Origin: Zarea fungicola
Taxonomy: Eukaryota > Ascomycota > Sordariomycetes > Hypocreales > Cordycipitaceae
NCBI GenBank assembly: GCA_900169235.1
Contig: FWCC01000043.1
Span: forward strand, 186,001-250,000
DNA length: 64,000 nt
Direction of reading: 5' to 3'
The notes beneath the pieces were generated by a model that did not search any database, was not told the DNA's origin, and saw only the letters and a list, made by a program, of their open reading frames with translations. Below, piece after piece: positions 22,422 to 39,480 of the stretch. Numbering within the stretch: position 1 is the stretch's first letter; each line of letters begins with the position of its first letter. The translations under genes and the position numbers were made by a program.

Positions 22422-24218
22422 ATGAGCTTCGGCACCATTGAGACGGTGCCTGCCGAAGTCTTTGAAAACATCGTCTCTTACCTCGGTCTCGGCGATGAAG
22501 CCAGGCTCTACGCCACATGCAGTCGCTTGAATCGATATGGAGACCCAATCCTCCTCGGCCCGTTTGAGAGAAATCAGAGGGCTCTTCTCTGGGCCCTCCG
22601 TCGCGATGATTTAGCTCTGCTGCATCGTTGTATCAAGTATGGGGCGTCTTTGCATGTTGTCACTGTTTCGCAAAGCAAGGGCCCTGAAGAGGGTGTCAAC
22701 AAGGATGGCGAGACTGCACGGCCTCGTGTCCGCGTTCCAAGGCCTATGTCGACTCTCGCACTCGCCGCCCGCGCCAAGCACCTGCAAGTGTTCAACTTTT
22801 TGTCCTCTCAAGGCGTCGAATTCGGACCTCTCGCACCGGGGCCGCTGAAGAGCCAGCTAAGAGTACTCATGAAGTATCTCGTGAGTCCAAGGCACCTCGA
22901 GAAACTGGAACGTCTCATTGAGCTGGGCTTCATCAAGAAGGTTGAGGAGCATTCACACGCTGATATAGCCTGGCCGCTGGCGCGGGCCATTGTTGCCGGT
23001 GCGTCGGTTGAGCTTGCGCAGACTTTTATTGAGCACGGTGCCAGCCTCAGCACCACGCACGAGCATCGATACTTTGGCAACCTGGCACCGCTGGCGGCAT
23101 CCATCATGACCAGCACGCCCGACATGTCCAGGCTGCTTACCCGCCTAGGCGCGGAATATTCACCGCCGGAGACGTATTTTCGTCGCTCAAAACCAGTTAG
23201 ACAACCCATCTTCGCGGCGGTCCAGAAGCTCGCAGAATCAAATAGCAGCGATACAACTATGGTAGAGCTGTGTCTGGCCAATGGATGCTGCATCAACAAG
23301 CAGGAAAACCGGGCCTGGGCGCGCGGCTTCAACTGGGACTGGCGACCACGCCAGCAACTCACCACGCCTTTGTTGGAGTTTTTGGATGCCGCGCCCTGCA
23401 TGAATACCACTGCGCAGCAAAAGGAGGCCACCATTGCGAATCTTGCGTTTCTTTTGAAAGCAGGCGCACGGACGCCGGCTGTCACAGACCTCGCTGGTGC
23501 CATCATCCAGTCCACTACGCCGTCCTGCTTGGAGCTCCTTCTTGACAAGTATCACGTGGAGGCGTTGAACGATGATCATTTCTTCACCATTGTCACGATG
23601 CTCGTCGAGGCAGGTTGCATGGATGACGCCATGGGCCGCTTGATGCGCCGGTACTGCCGCGGCGCGCGCAACCAAGATCCCTTCTTTCGGCCGTGCTGGA
23701 CAGGATGGAAGAAACTCCTTGATTTGTTCCTAGTCCGACCTGCTGCAGACCCCAGTAAACTCCTGATGCACCTGCTTGTCGACTCGGGAACCAAGGAGCT
23801 GTCTACCGTGGAGCGTTTTCTCGTCGCATCGGTGGACTACCTCATTGAACGAGGTGCCGACATCAATGCACCAGTTTCTCCGCTGAACAGCTCGCCGCTC
23901 CATATGCTGTGCTCAGTCTATCAGCACCCGCGGCCGGACAACATGTGGTGGAACCGCTCGCCGTACCAGCAGGCGGTCGTGCAGCATCGGCAGGATCTTT
24001 TGCATCTCATGATGAGCCGCGGTGCCGATCCACTGCTGCGTTTCCGCGGTCGAAATTCACCGACTGAGCTCATTCAATATCTGCGAGGGGTTGATCCGTC
24101 TACCAGGGCCTGGATCAGAAAAGTGGGCAAGACGCTGTGTGAAGGAATGAGGGCGCAAAAACTTGCCAAGATGAAGTTTGGTGGGTGCGATATCACGCAA
24201 AGGGTGGCACCGTCATGA
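22422..24218 (+). CDS. F-box protein with ankyrin-like repeats
   Basis: Single exon; the ATG at 22422 (MSFGTIETVP) is preferred over the in-frame 22305 because the F-box starts right after it. Product 599 aa. Residues ~8-45 (VPAEVFENIVSYLGLGDEAR...CSRLNRYG) read as an F-box, which would bind Skp1 in an SCF ubiquitin ligase. Ankyrin-like units follow: LLWALRRDDLALLHRCIKYG, LALAARAKHLQVFNFLSSQG, ARAIVAGASVELAQTFIEHG and, near the end, YLIERGADINAPVS...SPLHMLCSV and LLHLMMSRGADPLLRFRG. Many intervening segments are degenerate. Likely a substrate receptor; the substrate is unknown. Isolated between two gene-poor regions. Confidence 0.85.
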   Translation: MSFGTIETVPAEVFENIVSYLGLGDEARLYATCSRLNRYGDPILLGPFERNQRALLWALRRDDLALLHRCIKYGASLHVVTVSQSKGPEEGVNKDGETARPRVRVPRPMSTLALAARAKHLQVFNFLSSQGVEFGPLAPGPLKSQLRVLMKYLVSPRHLEKLERLIELGFIKKVEEHSHADIAWPLARAIVAGASVELAQTFIEHGASLSTTHEHRYFGNLAPLAASIMTSTPDMSRLLTRLGAEYSPPETYFRRSKPVRQPIFAAVQKLAESNSSDTTMVELCLANGCCINKQENRAWARGFNWDWRPRQQLTTPLLEFLDAAPCMNTTAQQKEATIANLAFLLKAGARTPAVTDLAGAIIQSTTPSCLELLLDKYHVEALNDDHFFTIVTMLVEAGCMDDAMGRLMRRYCRGARNQDPFFRPCWTGWKKLLDLFLVRPAADPSKLLMHLLVDSGTKELSTVERFLVASVDYLIERGADINAPVSPLNSSPLHMLCSVYQHPRPDNMWWNRSPYQQAVVQHRQDLLHLMMSRGADPLLRFRGRNSPTELIQYLRGVDPSTRAWIRKVGKTLCEGMRAQKLAKMKFGGCDITQRVAPS

Positions 24219-26931
24219 ACCGTCTGGTTAAAGGTAGGCCTGTTTTCTTCTTTTCTCGTTACCATCTCTGGCGCTGCATGGCTGATTCGCTAGCGTTTTC
24301 TTCTCTGTCTTTCATTTTGAACTTTATTTTATTTTCCTATTTTATCTTCATTTTGTTTTATCTCGGGTGATTTAAGAATTTGAAAACTGTTGCCCAAAAA
24401 AATGTCAAAATAATCATCGCAAAAACAAGTTGTTGTGGTATGAATTAAGGATAAGCCGGTATTGGAGCAGTTGGATTGGATACAAGGTTTTGATAAACGA
24501 AAGGGATGGCATGATATGAAATTAAGGTACACGAGATTACGAAAGGCGTGGATTATTTGAGTTTGAGAAGCGTTTCGAGAATACTTTTGATTCTTCAGAT
24601 TGGAAGTCTCTCCAAGAACCATGTTATGTTTGTGCCGTGGCCGTTTTTCAAAAGAGACAGAACCAACCAAAAATAGTTACCTTTGTGATTTAGCTTCGTT
24701 TATTACGCAGTGGTTCAGTGGAATATTTTTCGCTTGGAAACATGCGTGAATAAGTGCCGAGAGTCCAAATCTCACCTCACGCGTTTCAGCTGACAAACTG
24801 TTGGAGATGACTATTGCCAGTACGAACAAACTGACTACATCCAGCTTGATTAATTTAACTGAAAAGCATCGGTACGTTTTGACTCGTGGACATCTTCAAG
24901 GTATGCGAGAATCCCCAGTACATAATAAGCCACCAAGTGAGACAACCATGGATACAGCGATGGATACAACAACGGAAGAAAAAAGTAACTAGTGACAGGA
25001 GAACGAGGACGAAAGGAAACAAGGCAAATTCAAGACTGCACCTGGTGTGTGTGGCATTGTTACTTTGCCAAGAAGGAAATATGGGGGGAAAAGAAAAAAG
25101 TGATTGATTTGAGAGGCTTGCATGCAGCCATGCAACTAAGCCTCCAACCTAGCTAGCAGCTGCAACATGTGAGCCACTCATGACGGTGCCAGCGCCCGCC
25201 GTTGCAGATGGTAGCCAAGTTGACGCGAGTGATATTTGATAACTCGTCAGTAATTGAGGATCTCCCCGATTTGCGCACCGCTATTTTGTAACGACAACAT
25301 TTATTACCAGATACCTGCTAACGACGCGAATGAGGGTCTGAATACTCCCTTCTAACTTGGCCTACTCAGTACGTGGCTACGAGCTGCAATATGAGCTCCA
25401 GGATGAGCCAGCGTGCAACGGAGGACTGGCGAGCTGACTACCCTTTTGAAACGTACATTATCTCTTCACTACAAAGGGCGGAAACTGCACGACCAGTAGT
25501 GAGGAGATGAAGCCTTTTTTTTTTTTCAACCCTCACCATTTGAGTTCACCAGCAAGTCTCACGCCACGCCCTCACGACGCTAGGCCCTAGCTATGTATGT
25601 GTCGCACATGGCTAGAAGCAGCGTCTCTGACTCCTACAAGCCCAAAATAGTACCTCTCCCGCTTTTGCCCTTGCCCATATTTCTCCTTCGGTACACAGAT
25701 TCACGTCCGAGAGCTTCCTTGGCCATTGATTCACACTCACGTGAAACTCATACTACAATGTCGCGATGAATGAACTTCTACCGGCATTTGCTTCTACATA
25801 GCTGCACTGGTTGTACAAAGGTAGCGAAAGTCAATTGTTATTCTTAGCGGCAGTAAAAATCTGGAAATGTAGATGTCCACTACTCATTCGGCTATCATTC
25901 CTATTGAACGCTCAAGTCAGTTTTGCGAGGATGTCGAGTACTCTCGTTTGTCACCCTTCTTGATAGTGTCATTTCCGTCCACATAATGTGATGTGTCCGC
26001 TTGGTACTTCCATCTACCGGAGAAATCCTAGCGCTTTCAATCAAGGCCCTATCCTTGGGACTGTAGGAGGACTGGTGGACTGGAGTACTACCATCAAGAC
26101 TAATAACTACCCCCTTTCCTAATACTTTGTATGCAAGAACGAGCTCTCACGGCAGACACAAGCTCGCGGAGCTTGCAAAAACGCATGTAAACAGGTTGTC
26201 TACAATGTACATATTTGGGCCTGTTGTATCATTGATAGACCTACCATACCCTGTCCCCATTCTGTCACCCACCGTTCGGTAGGTGGCGGATCTTGAGAGT
26301 CGCGCTTGTCTGCGACTCCCTTTTCTCAAGCGCGCTTGTACTGGGCAGATGATTCGCAGAGATATGGTTGTTGGTCTGCAGAAGTTCCTTGGGCAATTGC
26401 CGGACAAAGCGGGCGGTGAGCAAATCACCCATCTTCGACGCAGACAGTCTGATTACACTTCCATCTGACTCTTGCCAGGCTTCCAAGTAAATATTTTGAT
26501 AAGCCACCTGCATGTCTCGGGTAGGGTAAGCCCATCCACACATATGACCCCGCCTCATAAACCAAGGTAGTTAACCACATAATGCATGTTTTTTGTACAA
26601 GAGGGGTCTGATCGGGTTGCGCCACTAAAAAACTATCGAAGGAGGCGGAAAGATGGCGCTCGATGGCGTGCATTGTTTCCTCATTCCTTTTTCCTTCAGT
26701 CGAGGGTTTCTGCATCTTGCAGGGGTGGATGGCTGCACAGTTATTTGGAATTGACCATTGTCATATACACGTACACAGGTCCGACAGCTGAACGAAGATG
26801 TGAGAGAAAGGGAGGTGTATGCATAGTGCACGTCGCAGTCGCAAAGGAGGTTTCTCAGGAACGGGTTGCAAGGTCAAGTCTATTTTCGCCTACTTCAATC
26901 GCGCTCTACCCGGCAGCTGACCAGGTAATAA
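24219..26931. other. Long intergenic stretch, no convincing gene
   Basis: About 2.7 kb downstream of the F-box gene with only short ORFs and T-rich and A-rich runs. Nothing recognisable on either strand. Confidence 0.5.
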
Positions 26932-26972
26932 AAATCCATAAAATCCATCAATATCCATCAATATCCATCAAA
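26932..26972. repeat. Short tandem repeat, 10-bp ATCCATCAAT units
   Basis: Three near-perfect copies of a 10-bp unit in the 3' flank of the ATP sulfurylase gene, preceded by shorter variants. Confidence 0.8.
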
Positions 26973-27110
26973 AGCCCAACAGGGAAAAACAAAGGAGATA
27001 TGTATATATGTATGTGCATAAAATTAATCAAAACGCCAGGTTCTCGATGTAAGGCTGGACTGCTAGTCTTATCCAAAATGCTGTGATGCCCAAATCAGAT
27101 TTTCGGTCGC

Positions 27111-32659
<5,549 letters not shown>

Positions 32660-35416
32660 ATGATACTCAACTTATTTACAACGCTGTCAATACGCAATGT
32701 ATTTGTCGTGCTTGCAACCGTCTTCGTCACCATACGCAGCGTTTCTGCCGATGACTCGCACCTTATTAAAGGCTACGACTTTAACGGCGCTATACAAACG
32801 CTCGACATTGCTCCACGGCCATCGCTCTTCTCAGGCAACTTTGCCGACTGCCTCAAAGGCGGCAGCTTGTTCAACTTTTCAACTTTTGACGTTGCCTACT
32901 ATGCCGATAACCGAACCATCTTTTTTCGCCTCGAAGGCGCCAGCAACATTCGGAAGGAGTCGCTTGCCCTCCATCTGTCGATAGAGGCCTACGGCGAGAC
33001 TCGATTCAACATGACATACGATCCGTGCAAGGCGCACATGGACACGCTCTGCCCCCTGACATCCGACAACCACATCAGCACCTTTGCTGTCGTGCCCCTC
33101 ACAGCCGACCAGGTGGCCGGTATTCCTCAGGTCAACATGGGCATCCCCAACTACGAAGGCTTTGCGCGCATTGAAATCTTTGCCAACTCGACCCAGACGG
33201 AGATTGGCTGCTTCCAGGCAGTCATTTCCAATGGCAAGACCCTCTCGCAGCCTGCTGCGGTGGGTGGAACTATTGGCGTGTTTGTTCTTGCTGCCATGGT
33301 GGCTTCCTTTCTTACGGCCGCCTACGGTCTGAGCATCCCCCACATGCGGATGCACTACGCCCACTCGTTCTCCGCCCTGCTCGTCTTTGAGACGTTTCAA
33401 TACATTTTCTTCTCGGGTGCCTTGTCAGTCAACTGGCCAAGTGTACTGCCAGCGTGGTGGAGCAACTTTGCCTGGCTAGCCGGTATGTTTGCGAATGCCA
33501 AACTGGTGCGCGCCATCAGCACGTTTACCGGGAATATCGTCAATGTCAAGCAAGTTGGCGGTGCCGGATCTGTGCCAATCAACAACAACGGTGGTCTGAC
33601 GCAGCAAATCTATGGTCGCTCGATCCATGCCAGAGATGACCCTCAGCAGGATAAACCCTCCGCCATCAGCGATCTCGATAGCTACGCCTGGAGTGGTAGC
33701 CCCAATGTTCCAGGCATGCCCATGCCAGGAACTTGGCCAGGGTTTGCCGGAACGCTTTCCGAGGTCGCTATTCCTCCAGCAGAGGCATTCACCCTGGCCC
33801 TGGTCTGGTTCTTGGTCATGCTTGGCATAGTTGCAGTACTCATCATTATTTTTAAGCTCATACTGGACATCCTCATCAAGGTCAAATTGCTCAAAACTGA
33901 CGGCTTCAACTGCTTTCGCAGTCACATCGGAGGCTATGTTGTGGCTTCGCTCTTGCGCACATTATTCATAGGCTTCTTTGCCATGACGATGCTCGCAATG
34001 TATCAATTCTCACTACATGGTCCAACCGGTGCCACCGCAGTTGCGGCCGTCGTCTTCTTACTCTTCGTAGCCGGCATTGGCGGTATTGTTGCCTATGCCT
34101 GCTACTTCCGACTTAGACACGGCAAGTATTCAACTGCATCCGACTCATTTCGATTCGAAAGCGCCAGACTCTTCAGCAAAGTTCCATTTGTGTCGGCCAT
34201 TCGAAGTAGCCAGCGTGGCGAGGAGGAGACTGCTGACCAACGGCGTCTTTATGCCACTGTCCCGTTCACAAAGGTCATATATATCGACGACGATCCAAAC
34301 CGCCTAACCGTTCACCAAGATGAAGGATTCATTAAGCGATTTGGCTGGCTGTCTGGTCGGTATCGTCGAACTCGCTGGTGGTACTTTGCTGTATATCTAG
34401 GATACCAGTTGATTCGCGCATGCTTTATTGGAGGCGCCGTACAAAGCCCCTTGACACAAGTCTTTGGCTTGTTCTTGTTTGAACTCCTTGCCTTTCTCAT
34501 CATTATCAAACTGAACGCATTTGAGGGCTCGAGAAACACAGTCGCCGCTGTGTGGTTGCTTTCAATTACCAAAATCATTACAACTGGTCTCTCCATCGCT
34601 TTCATACCCGAATACAACATGAACCGCATCGGAGCAACCGCCATTGGCCTTATCATTGTCGTGGTACAGGGCTTCCTGGGTGTTGCTGTGCTCTTATTAG
34701 CAGGACTGGGCATCATGTCCACATGGATGTCGCTGTCGCGAAACCGCGAAGAATTCACCGAGCCATTTGGTGATATCCGAATTAAATATTTCGAACACAT
34801 GCAAAAGAGATCAGATGACCTACCACCTGTGAAATCTGAGGAGATTGAACCGGAACCGATCGAGACTGGCTTTAACATTCGCACGGTTCGACGTGCGCCC
34901 AAGATTGAAGACGAGGACGAGCTGGCCGAAATTGCCCCTCCCCATCCGGCTTTCAGTGGCCCTACAGCTGCCAACGGTGGACGCAGTCGTGCCAATAGTG
35001 CTAGTTCACGATACTCTACCAGCAGTCTGCCTCGCGCCGCACGCGTGCATCGCGCCTCGTGGAGCTCCAAAGAATTTGCACACCTGCAGGCCGAAATGAT
35101 GCAGCGACCAGAAAACCAGCGGGGCACACACTCGAGGAGCAACTCGCAGCGAATGTCGACGAATAGCATTGCTGCAGTCTTGGCAGGCGACTCTACGGGG
35201 ACCAATACGCCTACGCGCAGACCGATGACGCCCGCGCGCGAGTCATCTGAGGACGACAGAAACAAGGTGAACGCATCACCCATGCCAGCGCTATTAGAGA
35301 AAATGAATGATGCTGTGGACGAGCACATTTCAGAAAAAAAGGAGGAAGACATTAAGGCTGCAAAGCAAGAGGAGAAACTGTCTAAAGAAACGACTGAAGC
35401 CTCACTAAGCCGATGA
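32660..35416 (+). CDS. TRP-like / flavin carrier (Flc) family membrane protein
   Basis: Single exon of 918 aa; the frame opens with GTG at 32639 but the first ATG is 32660 (MILNLFTTL). A signal peptide ends near VSADDS. Next comes an ML-like luminal domain with N-glycosylation sites and paired cysteines (FADCLKGG, YDPCKAHMDTLC, IGCFQAVI). Then about nine to ten hydrophobic helices begin at AAVGGTIGVFVLAAM. The cytosolic tail is acidic then Ser/Arg-rich and low in complexity. This layout is that of yeast Flc1-3 and fission yeast Pkd2/Trp663, ER/plasma-membrane proteins tied to FAD transport, calcium and cell-wall integrity. Which paralogue this is cannot be told. Confidence 0.92.
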   Translation: MILNLFTTLSIRNVFVVLATVFVTIRSVSADDSHLIKGYDFNGAIQTLDIAPRPSLFSGNFADCLKGGSLFNFSTFDVAYYADNRTIFFRLEGASNIRKESLALHLSIEAYGETRFNMTYDPCKAHMDTLCPLTSDNHISTFAVVPLTADQVAGIPQVNMGIPNYEGFARIEIFANSTQTEIGCFQAVISNGKTLSQPAAVGGTIGVFVLAAMVASFLTAAYGLSIPHMRMHYAHSFSALLVFETFQYIFFSGALSVNWPSVLPAWWSNFAWLAGMFANAKLVRAISTFTGNIVNVKQVGGAGSVPINNNGGLTQQIYGRSIHARDDPQQDKPSAISDLDSYAWSGSPNVPGMPMPGTWPGFAGTLSEVAIPPAEAFTLALVWFLVMLGIVAVLIIIFKLILDILIKVKLLKTDGFNCFRSHIGGYVVASLLRTLFIGFFAMTMLAMYQFSLHGPTGATAVAAVVFLLFVAGIGGIVAYACYFRLRHGKYSTASDSFRFESARLFSKVPFVSAIRSSQRGEEETADQRRLYATVPFTKVIYIDDDPNRLTVHQDEGFIKRFGWLSGRYRRTRWWYFAVYLGYQLIRACFIGGAVQSPLTQVFGLFLFELLAFLIIIKLNAFEGSRNTVAAVWLLSITKIITTGLSIAFIPEYNMNRIGATAIGLIIVVVQGFLGVAVLLLAGLGIMSTWMSLSRNREEFTEPFGDIRIKYFEHMQKRSDDLPPVKSEEIEPEPIETGFNIRTVRRAPKIEDEDELAEIAPPHPAFSGPTAANGGRSRANSASSRYSTSSLPRAARVHRASWSSKEFAHLQAEMMQRPENQRGTHSRSNSQRMSTNSIAAVLAGDSTGTNTPTRRPMTPARESSEDDRNKVNASPMPALLEKMNDAVDEHISEKKEEDIKAAKQEEKLSKETTEASLSR

Positions 35417-35722
35417 AGCGGCAGAACATAGCACGAGCGTCTAAGCAGACTGCTTGCTCTACGATACCATTTATTTATTCAGCATCATACATTTGTCCTC
35501 GGGAAGACATACACGGAAAGGACTTGGGACATGGGTTTCGCATTCTCTTTGCACAGCGCACATTATTTATTTTGACCTTTTTCAGATATTTTCATTTTCA
35601 GATATGGGCTCTTGACGATATATTCTTACGGAAATAATACTCCCAGGTAGTTTGGTACCAAAATTGAGACTACTATTCCTGTCGTGTATATCTACCACGC
35701 GGCTTTACACTTTTTACATTCA

Positions 35723-36637
35723 CTATTCTTGTGAGAGGAGTAGTTTCTGTATAAATGCAGCAATGCATCGAATGGCCACCGCCGGGACGTTGACCTCGTC
35801 AAAATCGGGATCATACGAGGCCAGGGTAAGGGAGACGGGATGCGTGCGCGCCACCGCACTCTCCAAGCACGCGGCCAAGTCGTGCTCGTACAGACCGCCG
35901 TACGAAGCGAGACCGTTTGCTCTACCCACCGCGGCGTCCAGACAGTCCAGGTCGACATGCACCATGGTATCCCCCAGTGTCTTTCTCTCTAGTGTCGTAT
36001 TCAGCTGCGCGGCGAAATCGACCCGCGTCTCTGTGCTGCCCCAGATGATGTCGAAGCCGGCATCCGTGACGAGCTGTCTCTCCTCGGCGGAGACGTCACG
36101 CATGCCGACGTGCACGAGACGCTGCAGGTCGAGCGGTGCATGGCCCGGTACGGTGCCGAGCATGCGCCGGTAGCAGCGCCCTGCGAGCATGGCAATGGCC
36201 ATGGAGTCGCCGTAGCCGCTGAGCAGCGTGTCGGGCGTGTGGAAGTCGTCGTGTGCGTCGAACCACAGGCATCCGAGCTGCGAGGGGTCGCCGTCATTCT
36301 TCTGCGAAGAAGACGATGCGGTTAAGCCCGCCGCGACGCCGACGGCGCCGTTGCAGTTTCCGGACAGGATAATGGGGAAGGAATGCGCGGCGCGGGCTTG
36401 CGCGACCTGCTGCGCGATGGCGCGGCATACGGCAAAGATGCGCGCTGCTTCGCCATCGAGGTTTTCGACAACGGCGAGCGGGATCTGGTGCTCGTGGATT
36501 GGGAGGGGGGTGACGGCCCGAATGGCTTGGGCGACGCCGTGTTGGAGTACAAGAGGGCCGCGGCCCGGGCCGACGGAAGGGATGCCGCAGTGAAACGGCG
36601 CGACGATGAGAGAGACGGACTCTATTTTTCCGGACAT
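35723..36637 (-). CDS. Arginase/agmatinase (ureohydrolase) family protein with altered metal site
   Basis: Single exon, 304 aa, typical family length. The family hydrolyses guanidino compounds with a binuclear Mn centre. Here D127-A-H129-D-D131 (WFDAHDDFHTPDT) and D229-L-D231 (HVDLDCLD) keep five of the six usual ligands. The first ligand motif, normally GGDHS, reads S92-G-N-C-N96, so the first His is missing and the usual DP after the last motif is DA. Activity may therefore be changed, mononuclear or lost. LVHVGMRDV and LSGYGDSMAIAMLAG match the rest of the fold. It is convergent with the Flc-like gene. A housekeeping arginase is unlikely; an arginase-like hydrolase of unknown substrate is the safer call. 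Confidence 0.85.
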   Translation of the reverse strand: MSGKIESVSLIVAPFHCGIPSVGPGRGPLVLQHGVAQAIRAVTPLPIHEHQIPLAVVENLDGEAARIFAVCRAIAQQVAQARAAHSFPIILSGNCNGAVGVAAGLTASSSSQKNDGDPSQLGCLWFDAHDDFHTPDTLLSGYGDSMAIAMLAGRCYRRMLGTVPGHAPLDLQRLVHVGMRDVSAEERQLVTDAGFDIIWGSTETRVDFAAQLNTTLERKTLGDTMVHVDLDCLDAAVGRANGLASYGGLYEHDLAACLESAVARTHPVSLTLASYDPDFDEVNVPAVAIRCIAAFIQKLLLSQE

Positions 36638-36993
36638 TTTGTTTTGACAATTGTGAAATTTGTTGTTTGTATCATGAAAATGTTGCAGTTCGGATTATTT
36701 ATACATGATGAACAGCCCTCTGTCGCACTGCATAGGGCGCAAGCCACGTCAAATATGTCAAGTTCATGTCGTCGGTCTAGCGTCCGATCTGGTGACTCAC
36801 GATCTCAGCCGCCGCTTCAGCTCCAACGTCAGATTACTAGCAATGGTATGTGATGGAATCTAACTTGAGGCCAGTTGAATGTGAAGAAATCCCTAATATA
36901 GACCCTGGATGTAGCAATAAAAGCAGTACTGGGTGATATAGTCGATACTGGTTATGCGATATTAAATACTCGTTTTATGTGCTTGATTTGAAA
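36638..36993. other. Intergenic, no gene seen
   Basis: Promoter of the arginase-like gene and 3' flank of the next minus-strand gene; nothing else recognised. Confidence 0.55.
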
Positions 36994-38795
36994 TCATGCC
37001 GCCGTTCCCATTAGACACTCGTCAAAACATTCTTCCCACGCGGTGCTCCCAGACTCCCAGAATATTTCCAATTTGCGTAGAATATACAATGGAGCCGCCG
37101 AACAATCCGGTCGTCGACCAATCTGATGTATGCGATCACTAATGATTTTCTGCGACGCCTTGTCGCCGCCAGCAAAGGCCACGCCAGCCACTACCAGACA
37201 CCAGAATAGCGGCGGATGGTGCGCATTGATGAGAGCCCAGGTCAGGCCAATTCGTCGCAGCAGTCTCTGCCGAATCTCTGATTTCGAGGCCCCATTGTGC
37301 AGAATAACGGCGGCATATTCTGGCAGGCTCAGGATGCCATAGAGCAGCGTGGCATCCTTCCACATGTGCGCAATGGACTCAAAGAGCGCCGGGTTGTCTG
37401 AGAAGTTCCAGTGGCTCGGCTCTGAGCTCATCCAGCGCGCAGGTGAAAACGGCGTGATCGCGGCGAGAAGCTCGTGTGCCGCTGCGGCGATTTCTGCCTG
37501 CGGTGCATCTTGACTCACGCTGGCACGCAGCTGTGAGATGACCCGAATTTGAATAAACAACACCGTGGGGCAGGGACAGTCAGACGCAAAGCGTATGAGA
37601 TATTGCTGCCGCAAATCTTTGAGAGAGAACAGATCCAACCCGCGCACAGGCTCAGTGGCGGGGCTTGTCGTTTCCGCCATAACGGCACGCCTGCATCCCG
37701 CATTTAGTTGCATGATCCAAGATGGCAAATTTGATAGAAATACGCACACAACCATGAGATTGATGGCTTGATTTGTGACCTCGCCCGAGGCAGTGGCGCC
37801 CTCTATGCCGCCTCGCAGATGTAGCAGGCGAAGAAAGGCATCCACATGTGGACGCCATGTTCTTGGAGACATGTAAGTCTTCGAAAGGCGTAAGTACAAC
37901 TGGATAGAATTCAAGGCATCATTTCATAACTTTCTTACATCTATCAGGACAGTGAGCATCATAATCCTGTCCAGTAAACCTGGTACTTTTTCTGTGGCTG
38001 AGAGCGAGATCTGTTCGTTTATGAGTCGTATCAATCCGCCGAGGTGGGCGTGAAACTTGGTCCAAATCGGCGACATTTCAGCTGTACCATCCCATTCTAT
38101 TGGTTCACCGCGTTCTCTATACACTGCTGAGATGTGGTATGCGAGCGCCGCCGTGACAACCGTCGGCGCGGCCCTGAAAGTTGGGTAATAGCCATGAGAC
38201 TTGGTCGGCCGCTCATAAATTGCAAACTCATCCTCTTCGCGATTTCGGAGAATGACAGTATTCCCTGTGATTCAGGGGTAAGCATACGCAAAGCGGGGAA
38301 ATGTTTCAACGAGCGGTGATGCTGACAGCGAGTTGGTAAGACTCGCCGTATTAATGCCCATTGGAGTACAAGGGAGGGAAACATACAATACTCTACCGCC
38401 TCGACAAAAAACCACTGATGTGGTGTGAGATCCTTTTCGGGAATGCCATGCGTATACACACTCAGAGTCTCGTATATAGACTTCCTTTGCTGGGGCGTGA
38501 GCTCGCTTGGGAGAATTCTGCTGCGTTGCACCCCCGCAACTGTCGGACTACCAACAGTGCCGGAGGTGCTGTCGCTGAAGCTTGGCGCCGATGCCGTGTC
38601 CGTCGCATTGTCGTCCTCGTCTGCTGCGGCAACTTTATTATGACTCGTGCGCTTGGCTGGTCCGGGCGGCGGTCGCCATCGCGGCTTCACGCCGCTCTTG
38701 GCACTTTTGCTGTTGTTGTGTGCGCGGCGCAGTGCCGCTCGCTTATTCTGCTCAAGAAGTGCCGCGAGGATCTGTGGTAGATCGCCAGACTCCAT
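36994..38795 (-). CDS. Fungal transcription-factor-like protein lacking a zinc cluster
   Basis: Three exons (38387-38795, 37939-38264, 36994-37899) join to 546 aa in frame. The C-terminal two thirds look like the Fungal_trans_2 helical domain (LDRIMMLTVLID, YMSPRTWRPHVDAFLRLL, INLMVVCVFLSNLP). The N-terminus (MESGDLPQILAALLEQNKRA) is basic and Ser-rich but has no Cys cluster, and no CxxC exon is visible upstream before 39.2 kb. Intron 37900-37938 is only 39 nt, short for fungi, so the boundary may differ slightly. Either a cofactor-like regulator or a factor that lost its DNA-binding end. Confidence 0.75.
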
Positions 38796-39480
38796 GTGGC
38801 CGTGTTGACTTGCACGTGTTTCTTTTTTGTTCTAAAATTCTTCGCTGTCCGCGTGTTCTGTAATTATATTGGTATAGCCGTGAATGATTTGGCTCAATAT
38901 CAGTAATTTTTCCGCAAAGGCTACTGGTGTTGTTTAATGAGAGAATAATGGCGTAACCCATATCTGCCCACAGGGAATAAACTAATGGGGGGGGTGGGAT
39001 GATCTGGAGGAGAAAATCGCGGGTAGCCTTCTTCCATCGACAATCCCACAAAGGACCCGGAACGGCATCGGGCGCACTAGCCAAAGTGAGGCATAAGACT
39101 GACGTTACCTTTGGCTCCAGGCCATGTCCGCCCCTCAATTGTAGCAATTCGCAGGTTGTGTCCGACGGTTATAGTCATAAGACTTAACACATGTCAGGAC
39201 AGCCGCTGAGTCTCAGCCGCGCTGATATCTGTGCTGCATCCTTCAAGGATTGGGACCGGTCCGTGACGGAATTATTCACCAAGGTGTAGAGTATCAACCA
39301 GCTGTTAAAATGGAAATACAACCACTCCCACAATCGCACGCAGCAATTAATACATTACTCCATCGTAATTCAGCAGGTACATTGTTTTGGGAAGAAAAAT
39401 CGGCGTCGTCCGAAGGCTCAGAAAAGCCTTCTAGGTAGCTATAGACACTCGTGCCCGCGACGCCTAGCGGCTTTCTCACA
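38796..39480. other. Intergenic, no gene seen
   Basis: Upstream region of the zinc-cluster-less regulator. No ORF with recognisable content; an 8-base G run lies near 38990. Confidence 0.5.

Noticed and set aside
34312..35352. Minus-strand 346-codon ORF opposite the Flc-like gene
   Set aside because: Shadow of the membrane-protein gene; no start context, no recognisable feature.
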